Shown one piece after another: positions 1 through 6,874 of a DNA stretch of 12,765 nucleotides (its first letter is position 1; every line of letters begins with the position of its first letter). Source of the stretch: an uncultured Eubacteriales bacterium (GTDB lineage: Bacteria; Bacillota; Clostridia; Oscillospirales; Acutalibacteraceae); the NCBI GenBank assembly GCA_934465125.1, contig CAKSKO010000010.1, positions 1 through 12,765 on the forward strand, given 5' to 3'. Under the pieces are notes generated by a model, which was not told the DNA's origin, made no database searches, and saw only the letters and a program-made list of their open reading frames with translations. Both the position numbers and the translations under genes were made by a program.

Positions 1-1
1 T

Positions 2-865
2 GGTAAATCGTCTTTGCTCAATGCATTACTCAAGGAAAAGATAGCGATCGTATCCAATAAACCGCAAACGACGAGAACAAGGATCATGGGGATATTGACA
101 AAAAATGAGACGCAGATCGTGTTTATTGATACACCAGGACTCCATCATCCTAAGACACATTTGGGACAATATATGGTGAAATCGATCCATGAATCGATTG
201 GAGGGGTAGACGCTTGTATACTTGTAGTGGAAGCAGGGAAGCAGGTATCAAAAGAAGAGATCCAGCTGATCGAAAAACTAAAAGAACTTTCGCTTCCTGC
301 TGTTTTGGTAATTAATAAAATTGATTTGCTTTCTGATAAAACAATTTTAATGGATCAGATTTCCAATCTTTCGAAACTGTTTGCATTCGAAGCAATTGTT
401 CCTATTTCAGCAAAGCTGCAGGAGGGAACGGAAACGTTAGAAGAAGAATTAAAAAAACTAACCTATCCGTCGGAACATTTTTTCCCAGATGATACGATCA
501 CAGATCAACCGGAACGGGTTTTGGCATCGGAGATCATTCGCGAAAAGCTGCTACGATTTCTCAACCAAGAAGTTCCGCATGGGATTGCGGTTTCAATTGA
601 ACGAATGAAACAAAGAAAAAATCAGCCTGAAATTATGGATATCGACGCGGTCATTTTCTGTGAAAAAGAGAGTCACAAAGGGATTATAATTGGAAAGAAT
701 GGCTCTGTTTTAAAACGAGTCGGACGATGTGCAAGAGAAGATATGGAAAATTTCTTTTGCTGCAAGATTAATTTACAGCTTTGGGTTAAGGTAAAAGAAG
801 ATTGGAGAAACCGAGATCAATTATTAAGAAGCCTTGGGTATCGCGAAAGCGATTTTGATTTATAA
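2..865 (+). CDS. era: GTPase Era, 5'-truncated by window edge
   Basis: Era is a GTP-binding protein that binds the 3' end of 16S rRNA and helps mature the 30S ribosomal subunit. The frame is open from base 2, inside the G1 loop (GKSSLLN), so only about the first dozen or so residues are missing. Further GTPase motifs follow: a TTRTR switch region, DTPG (128-139), NKID (314-325) and SAK (from 407). The C-terminal third is a type II KH domain with the GKNG loop at 692-703, and the protein ends in the usual LRSLGY segment. The GTPase plus KH arrangement separates Era from other small GTPases such as Der. In Firmicutes era commonly lies just upstream of yqzL and recO, as here. No terminator is visible after the stop. 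Its true start lies outside the window. Confidence 0.97.
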   Translation, partial: GKSSLLNALLKEKIAIVSNKPQTTRTRIMGILTKNETQIVFIDTPGLHHPKTHLGQYMVKSIHESIGGVDACILVVEAGKQVSKEEIQLIEKLKELSLPAVLVINKIDLLSDKTILMDQISNLSKLFAFEAIVPISAKLQEGTETLEEELKKLTYPSEHFFPDDTITDQPERVLASEIIREKLLRFLNQEVPHGIAVSIERMKQRKNQPEIMDIDAVIFCEKESHKGIIIGKNGSVLKRVGRCAREDMENFFCCKINLQLWVKVKEDWRNRDQLLRSLGYRESDFDL

Positions 866-894
866 GCAAACGACACAAAAAATAGCAGATAAAC

Positions 895-928
895 TTCTAC
901 ATTTTACATTCTATATCTCATCTATAAT
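895..928 (+). promoter_or_regulatory. Possible promoter upstream of yqzL-recO
   Basis: A perfect TATAAT lies at 923-928, about 48 bases before the yqzL start. No good -35 box sits at 16-18 bases: the sequence there is ATTTT-like, while TTCTAC (895-900) and TTTACA (904-909) are at the wrong spacing. The 110-base era-yqzL gap is AT-rich and gene-free. The element could let yqzL-recO-mutS2 be transcribed apart from era, but it is only weakly supported. Confidence 0.3.
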
Positions 929-975
929 AGTAAATACTGATTATATGGTGTTTTTATGAAACGGGGGAGAAGAGA

Positions 976-1146
976 ATGGACGAAATAACGGCGTGGACAA
1001 ACTTTGTAAGTTCAGGACGAGTAGAAGATTATCTGATTTATAGTAAAATCAAGACGAGCTGTACCCATGAACCACAGGAGGACGTGAACAATGCTGATCA
1101 ATACCGACGGTTTGGTCATTATGGAGCAGAATATCGGAGAAAATGA
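976..1146 (+). CDS. yqzL: YqzL-like small protein, overlaps recO
   Basis: A 56-residue frame starts with ATG after a GGGGGAGA ribosome binding site (963-970). The N-terminal part (MDEITAWTNFVSSGRVEDYL) has the W..F..(S/T)G.(V/I)E.YL pattern I recall for YqzL, a protein of about 47-50 residues encoded between era and recO in Bacillus and Clostridia. Its function is unknown. Position and pattern agree, so I call it real despite its small size. The last 56 bases overlap the start of recO in a different frame. The C-terminal part (after about residue 35) is rich in Tyr and Arg and may be dictated by the overlapping recO sequence. Translational coupling to recO is likely, because the recO ribosome binding site lies inside this gene. 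The alternative is a non-coding leader that happens to be open. Confidence 0.7.
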   Translation: MDEITAWTNFVSSGRVEDYLIYSKIKTSCTHEPQEDVNNADQYRRFGHYGAEYRRK

Positions 1147-1834
1147 TCGATTGATTACGATTTTAACAAGGGACGAAGGGATTATCCGAGCCTTTGTGCC
1201 AGGCGCCAAAAAATTAAAAAACAAAAATGCTGTGGCAACGCAGCTTCTTTCTTATTCCCGCCTTGTCCTATATAAAGGACGAGATAAATATATCATCAAT
1301 GATGCAGAGGCGGAAGAGATTTTTTTCTCGCTGCGATTTGCAGTTGAAAAATTATCTCTTGCGCAATACTTTTGTGAACTGACCCTTGCTTTCGCACCAG
1401 AACAGGCCGAAGCCGGGGACTTTTTGCGTTTGCTACTCAATGCACTTTATTTTCTGGCCAACGATAAGATGGCCCCTAGTTTAATTAAACCGATTGTAGA
1501 AATGCGTATGTTAGCAATGGCAGGATATATGCCGGATTTGATAGGTTGTAAAAAGTGTGGACAGTATGAAGCACATGAAATGTTTTTTTTGCCTTATCAA
1601 GGTTTGCTATACTGTAAAGACTGTTGTCCTACTTATGAAGCGAAGAAGATTCTTCTCGACCTAGGAGCGGTAACTGCTTTACGGCACACAATCTATGCAG
1701 AGTTTTCTAAAATATTTTCATTTACTCTTTCTGAAGTAGCGCGAGCTAAACTTTCCGAGGCCACAGAACAGTATGTTGTAGCCAGAGCCGAAAAAAGATT
1801 TAAAACCTTGGAATTTTATCATCAAATATGTTAG
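1091..1834 (+). CDS. recO: DNA repair protein RecO
   Basis: RecO binds single-stranded DNA and SSB and works with RecR (and RecF) to load RecA in recombinational repair. The 247-residue length is normal. The N-terminal OB fold (about residues 1-80) has the typical opening, with GLVIM..NIGENDRLITILTR and a PGAKK segment after it. The helical core follows. A four-cysteine zinc site is intact at C153, C156, C175 and C178 (CKKC and CKDC), as in Gram-positive RecO. The ATG at 1091 has AGGAGG at 1076-1081, nine bases upstream, inside the preceding yqzL-like gene, so the two are probably coupled. mutS2 begins about 45 bases after the stop, with no terminator between, which suggests one transcript. 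Confidence 0.95.
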   Translation: MLINTDGLVIMEQNIGENDRLITILTRDEGIIRAFVPGAKKLKNKNAVATQLLSYSRLVLYKGRDKYIINDAEAEEIFFSLRFAVEKLSLAQYFCELTLAFAPEQAEAGDFLRLLLNALYFLANDKMAPSLIKPIVEMRMLAMAGYMPDLIGCKKCGQYEAHEMFFLPYQGLLYCKDCCPTYEAKKILLDLGAVTALRHTIYAEFSKIFSFTLSEVARAKLSEATEQYVVARAEKRFKTLEFYHQIC

Positions 1835-1879
1835 AATAATCAAAATACAACGTGAAAAGAGAAGAGGTGAAAAACGGTT

Positions 1880-4288
1880 TTGTATTTTTCATACTTTGAG
1901 AAAAACAGACATAAAGGATTTATGAGACAGTTAAACAAACATGAAACAACGCTCGAGCTTCCTAAGATTTTAAAGATGCTGTCGGAAGAAGCATCTTGCG
2001 AGGAAACAAAGGAAAAAGCGATGCAGATGGTTCCGTATTATTCTTTTGAAGAAGCAGAGAAAAATCTTCAGAAGACCTCTGAGGCCCATATGTTGGTTGG
2101 GCGGTTTGGGAGCCCTTTTTTTGGAAGGATGAAACCGATTGAACATTTTTTGGTCCGTGCGCAGTCCGGTGGGATGCTTACAATGGGAGAACTTCTCAAG
2201 ATTGGGGAAGCACTTCGTGTATTTCGGTCTTTAAAGGAGTGGAGAAATAGATCCGAGGGAATCAAAACGTCGCTCGATTTTTATTTTGAATCGATTCATG
2301 CGAACAAATATTTCGAAGAGAAGATACAGATGTCGATTGTCTCGGAAGAGGAAATGGCAGACAATGCATCACCGGAACTTTCAACGATCCGCAGAAAAAT
2401 CAAAGTTTCCTGTGCAAAAGTCAGGCAACAGCTCGATAAAATAATCCATTCGTCGACCTATCAAAAGTTTTTGCAGGATCCGATTATTACGATGCGGGAA
2501 GGCAGATTTGTTGTTCCGGTTAAATCGGAATACCGCGGCGAGGTAGCAGGACTGGTGCATGATACTTCCTCGAGCGGGTCGACGGTGTTTATAGAACCGA
2601 TGTCAGTTGTTGCAATCAACAATGAGATCAAGGTGCTGCAATCGAAAGAAACAGCAGAAATCGAGCGTGTTTTATTTGCTTTGTCGGGAGAAGCAGGCAA
2701 TTTTGCAGAATCGATGATCAACGGATACCACGCCGCGATTGCACTCGACTTAGTATTTGCAAAGGCGAACCTTGCATATAGGATGAAAGCGACACTGCCG
2801 AGGATGAATGAAAATGGAAGGATTGTATTAAAAAAAGCGCGGCATCCATTAATAGACAAGGATAAAATTGTTCCGATCGATATTATGCTGGGAACAGAAT
2901 TTGATACGCTCGTCATCACAGGGCCAAATACCGGTGGAAAAACGGTAACGTTGAAAACAATTGGGCTTTTGACGTTGATGGCGATGTGCGGGATGTTGAT
3001 TCCTGCTGGAGAAGAAAGTGAACTTTCGGTTTTTAATTGTATTTTATCCGATATTGGGGATGAACAAAGTATTGAACAATCATTGTCAACATTTTCTTCA
3101 CATATGATCAATATAATTGATATCATGAAACAGGCAGACAGTGGCAGTTTGGTACTGCTTGATGAGCTGGGCGCTGGAACAGATCCCGTTGAAGGGGCAG
3201 GGCTTGCGATGGCGATTCTGGAGTCGCTCAGAGAAAAATGCGCGAAGATTGTTGCAACGACCCATTATGCTGAACTCAAAGAGTACGCACTCAAAACAGA
3301 GAAAGTAGAAAATGCGTGCTGTGAATTTGATGTCGAGACATTGCGACCGACCTATCGGTTGCGAATCGGGATACCGGGACGATCGAATGCCTTTGCAATT
3401 TCAAAGCGGTTGGGGCTTAATGCTCAAACAGTAGAAAAAGCGAAGCGGTTTGTATCAGCTGAAAAAAATCAATTTGAAGAGATTGTTTCCAAGCTAGAAA
3501 GAACGAGACAAGAACTTGAACAAGAAAGAGAACAGGTGCAAGCACTTTCAGCTGAAGCAAGAAAAGCAGGGCAAAAAGCAAAAGAAGAGAGCGAAAAAAT
3601 CAGAAAACAAGCGCAAAATGAGATTGAGCAAGCCAAAAGAAAAGCAAGAGAACTCCTTAATCGAACGCGAGCGCAAACGGATGCGCTATTAGAAGAACTT
3701 TCAGAGATCAGGAAGAAAAATAAGCAATTGTCGGCGGAAGAGAAAACAAGGTTAAAAGCCGGAATCCGCGAGCTAGAAAATACGGTGGATCCGATCGAGA
3801 GGAAAAATCAAGGAGAATACCGGTTGCCCAGGAAGCTAAAGGTAGGGGATACTGTTTTAATCTTTGATATCGATAAAAAAGCAACGGTTCTTGAAAAAGA
3901 AGATCAGAGCGGGCATGTGCTGGTGCAGGCAGGAATTATTAAAACAAGAGTGCCTGTTTCTAATTTAAGGTTATTGGACGAAAAACCAGCCAAAACAACA
4001 CCACAGAGAATGACGCGTGCAGTACAAAGTAGAGCGAACCGGAATGTACAGGCAGAGCTTGATCTCAGAGGAAAGACTGCCTTGGAGGCGATTTTAGAGC
4101 TTGACCAGTTTATTGATCATGCGCAGCTTTCTGGAGTTGACCAATTAACGGTAATTCATGGAAAAGGAACAGGTGTGCTTCGCAAAGAGGTGCAGGCGCA
4201 TTTGAAAAACCATCCAGCGGTTAAAAGTTTCCGACTTGGAGTATTTGGAGAAGGTGAGTCGGGGGTTACGATCATAGAATTGAAATAA
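1880..4288 (+). CDS. mutS2: MutS2 family ATPase with Smr nuclease domain
   Basis: MutS2 is a MutS paralogue without the mismatch-recognition domain. It has been linked to limiting recombination and, in Bacillus, to rescue of collided ribosomes. The frame gives 802 residues (about 785 is usual). The ATPase carries Walker A GPNTGGKT at residues 348-355 and Walker B LVLLDELGAGTDP around 424-436, followed by a TTHY motif. A long Glu/Lys/Gln-rich coiled coil spans roughly 530-645, then a KOW-like beta segment (KVGDTVLIFD). The C-terminal Smr domain has LDLRG (727-731) and HGKGTG (760-765), so it looks intact. The start is uncertain. TTG at 1880 has a strong GAGGTGA site (1864-1870) nine bases upstream. 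The ATG at 1922 gives an N-terminus closer to the family but has only AAAGGA three bases away. I prefer 1880. Confidence 0.95.
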   Translation: MYFSYFEKNRHKGFMRQLNKHETTLELPKILKMLSEEASCEETKEKAMQMVPYYSFEEAEKNLQKTSEAHMLVGRFGSPFFGRMKPIEHFLVRAQSGGMLTMGELLKIGEALRVFRSLKEWRNRSEGIKTSLDFYFESIHANKYFEEKIQMSIVSEEEMADNASPELSTIRRKIKVSCAKVRQQLDKIIHSSTYQKFLQDPIITMREGRFVVPVKSEYRGEVAGLVHDTSSSGSTVFIEPMSVVAINNEIKVLQSKETAEIERVLFALSGEAGNFAESMINGYHAAIALDLVFAKANLAYRMKATLPRMNENGRIVLKKARHPLIDKDKIVPIDIMLGTEFDTLVITGPNTGGKTVTLKTIGLLTLMAMCGMLIPAGEESELSVFNCILSDIGDEQSIEQSLSTFSSHMINIIDIMKQADSGSLVLLDELGAGTDPVEGAGLAMAILESLREKCAKIVATTHYAELKEYALKTEKVENACCEFDVETLRPTYRLRIGIPGRSNAFAISKRLGLNAQTVEKAKRFVSAEKNQFEEIVSKLERTRQELEQEREQVQALSAEARKAGQKAKEESEKIRKQAQNEIEQAKRKARELLNRTRAQTDALLEELSEIRKKNKQLSAEEKTRLKAGIRELENTVDPIERKNQGEYRLPRKLKVGDTVLIFDIDKKATVLEKEDQSGHVLVQAGIIKTRVPVSNLRLLDEKPAKTTPQRMTRAVQSRANRNVQAELDLRGKTALEAILELDQFIDHAQLSGVDQLTVIHGKGTGVLRKEVQAHLKNHPAVKSFRLGVFGEGESGVTIIELK

Positions 4289-4327
4289 AAAAACGTTCTT
4301 GAATCAAAGCAGCATGATATAAAAGAA

Positions 4328-4417
4328 TTGACATGGTTACTTGAAAAAGGCCTAGTCGAGCCTACATTAGAGGCAGCCTTAATTTATTCTTTCTTTAGGA
4401 TGAGTGAAGGAAATTAG
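4328..4417 (+). other. Short coding-like peptide after mutS2
   Basis: The mutS2 frame stays open for 42 codons after its TAA stop, ending at a TAG at 4415-4417. The first usable start codon I see is TTG at 4328, giving 29 residues (MTWLLEKGLVEPTLEAALIY then SFFRMSEGN). It reads like ordinary helical protein and not low-complexity noise. However, no convincing ribosome binding site precedes it. It may be a small gene, the tail of a lost gene, or chance. I do not recognise it. Confidence 0.2.
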
Positions 4418-4450
4418 ACCATATTATATTTTTAAAAGGGAGGATTATTT

Positions 4451-5185
4451 ATGGCAGAGACAGTAAAAACAGTTCAACCCAGCACACAAGGAGGACCCTA
4501 TCAGCCTGTACAGGAGAAAAAGAAGGGGGGCTTTTTTAAGAAACTGCTTTTTACACTACTTATTATTGTTTTAGTTTTGGCAGCAGTAGGAGGAATTCTC
4601 TTTTACTTTGCAGTACAAGACGAGAATGCAGGGAAATACAGCGCAGAACCATCTACAGCACTTTTGACAGATTGTGTTGTCGCTGCTGCAACTGGAACAG
4701 AAACAGAGATCACACAAGAAGAGCTTAATGGATTTATGGCGTATATCCTTGAGAAAAACAGTAATCAGGAAAATAAGGGTGCAACGGTAAGAGGATTTTA
4801 TTTTGATTTAAGAGAAATCCCAGGCTCTGCGAAGATTTATGTCCCGGTTACATATCACGGAATCGCGATAGGGTTAAATGGTAAAGTGGATATTTCATTA
4901 GATGATGAAAACCATCTTTTAGCGATTACATTTTCTGATACAAAGATTGGGAAATTACCAGTGCCTTCTAAACTGGTCGTGCAAGAAATTGCGAAAGATT
5001 TACCAGAACAAACGGGAGTAAAGGATTGTACGCTTTTTGTCGATTCTGTTCTTAAGTTTACAGTGGACGGACAAGAAACTCAGCTAGATATCGACCAATT
5101 AACGATGGAAAACGGAGCAATTACCGTAAAAACTTCAGGGGTTGCGAAAGCAATTGAAGAATTCGTCAGAGGGAAATTGGGTTGA
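4451..5185 (+). CDS. Membrane-anchored YpmS/DUF2140-like protein
   Basis: The product has 244 residues and unknown function. A polar, Pro/Gln-rich cytoplasmic head (1-31) ends in a Lys-rich stretch, then one hydrophobic helix (about 32-54). There is no lipobox cysteine, so this looks like a signal anchor with a domain of about 190 residues outside the membrane. Two segments resemble what I remember of the YpmS (DUF2140) family: ITQEELNGFMAYIL, and the IGKLPVPSKLVVQEIA stretch at about residue 166. The assignment is by eye and tentative. The ATG is well placed seven bases after AGGGAGGA (4437-4444). It sits 162 bases after mutS2, with no clear promoter of its own, and is closed by the strong hairpin terminator at 5282-5331. 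Its neighbours say little about its job. Confidence 0.85.
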   Translation: MAETVKTVQPSTQGGPYQPVQEKKKGGFFKKLLFTLLIIVLVLAAVGGILFYFAVQDENAGKYSAEPSTALLTDCVVAAATGTETEITQEELNGFMAYILEKNSNQENKGATVRGFYFDLREIPGSAKIYVPVTYHGIAIGLNGKVDISLDDENHLLAITFSDTKIGKLPVPSKLVVQEIAKDLPEQTGVKDCTLFVDSVLKFTVDGQETQLDIDQLTMENGAITVKTSGVAKAIEEFVRGKLG

Positions 5186-5281
5186 ATGTGCTCACTAAAA
5201 TAAGATCAGCATAGATAGGTGCATACCCATAAAAAGTAATTTCATTGAGGGGATAAAAGAAAGATTAAGTTTGATTTTGAA

Positions 5282-5331
5282 ACCATATAAAACTTGGCAA
5301 TCGGTGTCAGGTTTTATATGGTATATTTTTT
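5282..5331 (+). terminator. Strong intrinsic terminator
   Basis: Perfect 12-base arms, ACCATATAAAAC (5282-5293) and GTTTTATATGGT (5311-5322), continue inward as TTGGCA/TGTCAG using two G-U pairs. This gives an 18-base stem with a five-base loop. Six T residues follow at 5326-5331. It should end transcription from the mutS2/DUF2140-like side before the GyrI-like pseudogene. The arms are AT-rich and symmetrical, so it may work on either strand, although no T tract is evident at the other end. Confidence 0.8.
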
Positions 5332-5352
5332 ACAAATCAAGGAAGTGTTTTG

Positions 5353-5954
5353 ATGAAATATGAATGGAAAAAGCAGGACAAAAAATTTATATGGCGCAAA
5401 GACAACTCCAACATTAGTTACCATCCCTAAGCAGAATTATATTATGATAGACGGAAAAGGCAATCCAAACGACATAGACTTTTTTAATCGCGTATCGGTA
5501 TTATTTTCCTTAGTTTATGGGATAAGGCTTCGGCATTAAAAACACTTAGAGGATGTCATCTATGACTTTACAGTCTATCCTTTGGGGGGAGTATAGAACT
5601 TATCCAAAGGAGCAGAATTTGCAAAAGAAAATTTGGAGTATACTATAATGATACATTACCAGATTTTATTAGCAAAGAAATGGCTACATCAGCGTTGGAG
5701 AGATTAAGGTAAAAAATCTATCTCTATTATTTAATAAAGTGTATTTTGATACTATGCAAAACGGAGAATATATCGAAATTTTGCCTGTTGGTCCGTTTGA
5801 TGATGCACCTGCTTCTTTTGAAAAAATGAAACAGTATGCAAAAGCAAACAACTTGAAATATACTGTAGATTTCCACAGAGAAATATATTTGAATAATGCC
5901 AATAGAGTAGAAAAAGACAAACTCAAAACAATTCTGCGTTATTCGGTAATGTAA
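5353..5954 (+). pseudogene. GyrI-like small-molecule-binding domain protein, decayed
   Basis: Joining three frames recovers a nearly complete protein of about 200 residues resembling stand-alone GyrI-like (AraC effector-binding-like) domain proteins: MKYEWKKQDKKF, YGAKTTPTLVTIPKQNYIMI, DGKGNPND, FTVYPLGGV, LEYTIMI, then PVGPFDDAPASFEKMKQYA and HREIYLNNANRVEKDKLKT. The lesions I can place are an extra base near 5389, TAA at 5537-5539, TAG at 5594-5596 (a TGG Trp codon in relatives as I remember them), a missing base near 5654 and another near 5705. The start ATG follows an AAGGAAG site (5338-5344). The last 72 codons (from about 5739) remain open, but lack a start of their own. Such domains bind small hydrophobic ligands and are often linked to drug response. 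This copy cannot make the full protein, barring sequencing errors, and five separate lesions argue against that explanation. Confidence 0.88.
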
Positions 5955-6139
5955 CTCATTTTCATACAACCCTCCAACGGATAGTAAAAGACATTGTTTT
6001 TACGTCTGTATGTTTATGTCTAGAATAAAATATAGAAGCCTAACGGTGATATCCAAGAACGTTTACAGAAAAAGTTGATTAAGGCATTGGTTAAGTTTCA
6101 ATTTAAGAAATAATATATGGCAAGTCCAGAAAAAGCGAT

Positions 6140-6189
6140 CAAGGATAAAATAGACGCTTCCGCATCCTTGACGGTTTTCCTTATCCTTG
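6140..6189. repeat. Inverted repeat with two alternative partners
   Basis: CAAGGATAA (6140-6148) is the exact reverse complement of TTATCCTTG (6181-6189). Its first seven bases can also pair with ATCCTTG at 6164-6170. The two foldings exclude each other. There is no T tract, so it is not a simple terminator. Confidence 0.6.
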
Positions 6190-6205
6190 CTGTTAGAGCA
6201 GACAA

Positions 6206-6238
6206 GAGAGCGCAAACGGATAGAACGCTTGCGCTCTC
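6206..6238. repeat. Perfect 10-base inverted repeat
   Basis: GAGAGCGCAA (6206-6215) and TTGCGCTCTC (6229-6238) are perfect reverse complements around a 13-base spacer. They are GC-richer than the surroundings. No T tract follows on either strand, so a terminator is unlikely. It could be a protein-binding site, an RNA hairpin or a relic of a mobile element end. Confidence 0.7.
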
Positions 6239-6411
6239 GATTCATTATAGGATGTTAAATGACTTCTGGTATGACTACAAGTACAGCAGAAATAGAACGA
6301 CAACTAATCTTTTGGTTTTTTATACCTAATGAAATAAGTAAGTGCTCTTTCATCTGTATTTTAACCAAATCAGAGTCACGCAATTGAAATAATGAGACTA
6401 AAAATCAGCAG

Positions 6412-6440
6412 TTGACAAAGAAAATGATTTATTGTATAAT
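6412..6440 (+). promoter_or_regulatory. Consensus sigma-A promoter of the ylxM-ffh operon
   Basis: TTGACA (6412-6417) and TATAAT (6435-6440) match both consensus boxes exactly with the ideal 17-base spacer. Transcription should start near 6447, about 43 bases before the ylxM start. It is well placed to drive ylxM, ffh, rpsP, khpA, rimM and trmD. Confidence 0.92.
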
Positions 6441-6449
6441 TGCAATTGC

Positions 6450-6470
6450 TGTAAAGCTAAAGACTTTACA
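6450..6470 (+). promoter_or_regulatory. Leader hairpin at the 5' end of the ylxM transcript
   Basis: TGTAAAG (6450-6456) and CTTTACA (6464-6470) form a perfect seven-base stem with a seven-base loop. It begins within a few bases of the predicted transcript start and ends five bases before the AGGGAGGA ribosome binding site. Such a 5' stem could protect the mRNA from decay or tune ylxM translation. This role is inferred. Confidence 0.5.
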
Positions 6471-6489
6471 TAAAAGGGAGGAATCCATT

Positions 6490-6852
6490 TTGGCAAAGAA
6501 TCTAGCGTTTTCCTTTCTTTTGGATTTTTACGGTGAGATGCTGACAGAAAAGCAGCGTGAGGCGATCGAGTATTATTATAATGAAGATTTATCTCTTTCA
6601 GAGATCGCGCAGAATCAGGGGATTACAAGGCAGGGTGTCCGTGACGCAATCAAACGCGCTGAATCTCTTCTTTATGAAATGGAAGAGCGGTTAGGTCTTG
6701 CTAAACGTTTTCATGAAATGCACAATGGGCTTGAGACGATTTTAGAGTCAGCGCGAAAAATAAAAGAATATAACAACAATATTGTTTGTTCAAAAGAACT
6801 GCAGAATCAAGTAATGATTATAGAAGAAACGGTACAAAAATTGTTTGAGTAG
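6490..6852 (+). CDS. ylxM: YlxM, SRP-associated helix-turn-helix protein
   Basis: YlxM is a small protein encoded next to ffh in Firmicutes. In streptococci it has been reported to bind SRP components and influence FtsY/Ffh GTPase activity. This copy has 120 residues (about 110 is usual). It opens with the family signature LLDFYGEMLTEKQREAIEYY (residues 10-29), then a sigma-70 region 4-like helix-turn-helix at about 34-58 (LSLSEIAQNQGITRQGVRDA). The frame is open upstream to 6412, but that would start inside the -35 box. TTG at 6490, seven bases after AGGGAGGA (6475-6482), gives MAKN, which matches the family start. It is first in its operon, and ffh follows 22 bases after the stop. Despite the DNA-binding-like fold, a role as a transcription factor is not established. 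Confidence 0.93.
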   Translation: MAKNLAFSFLLDFYGEMLTEKQREAIEYYYNEDLSLSEIAQNQGITRQGVRDAIKRAESLLYEMEERLGLAKRFHEMHNGLETILESARKIKEYNNNIVCSKELQNQVMIIEETVQKLFE

Positions 6853-6874
6853 CCGAGTGAAAGGGTGAGAAAGG

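Larger units (their letters stand above)
5955..6411 (+). other. Gene-poor stretch with possible gene remnants
   Basis: I see no intact gene here. One + frame is protein-like from 6036 to 6110 (DIQERLQKKLIKALVKFQFK in its middle), stops at TAA 6111-6113, and continues in the same frame with YMASPEKAIKDKID (6114-6155). The SPEKA segment vaguely recalls the ASPEKAL motif of AbiEi-type antitoxins. A 38-codon ATG frame at 6271-6387 (MTTSTAEIERQLIFWF and on) has no good ribosome binding site. Two inverted repeats, listed separately, lie inside. The rest is AT-rich with no clear promoter until 6412. The picture suits debris of lost genes; none of the pieces can be named with confidence. Confidence 0.4.

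Noticed and set aside
2461-3126. Long open frame on the - strand inside mutS2 (221 codons)
   Set aside because: It lies wholly within the conserved ATPase core of mutS2, its translation looks like antisense of coding sequence, and it has no ribosome binding site or known motifs.
4289-4295. A-AAA-AAC slippery heptamer right after the mutS2 stop
   Set aside because: It lies after the TAA, so a ribosome would have terminated first. It cannot serve frameshifting of mutS2.
5684-5969. - strand open frames opposite the end of the GyrI-like pseudogene
   Set aside because: The + strand carries recognisable family motifs across the same bases, while the - strand products are Phe/Ile-rich with no motifs.
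6063-6245. - strand frame of 60 codons over the inverted repeats
   Set aside because: It has no ribosome binding site or recognisable content, and its openness fits random AT-rich debris.
5186-6411. CRISPR array or complete insertion sequence in the gene-poor region
   Set aside because: I found no regularly spaced direct repeats, no transposase motifs and no matched terminal repeats flanked by target duplications. The repeats present are isolated inverted pairs.
6412-6489. Upstream extension of ylxM to a TTG at 6412
   Set aside because: That start would lie in the -35 box of a consensus promoter, and the added residues do not fit the family.
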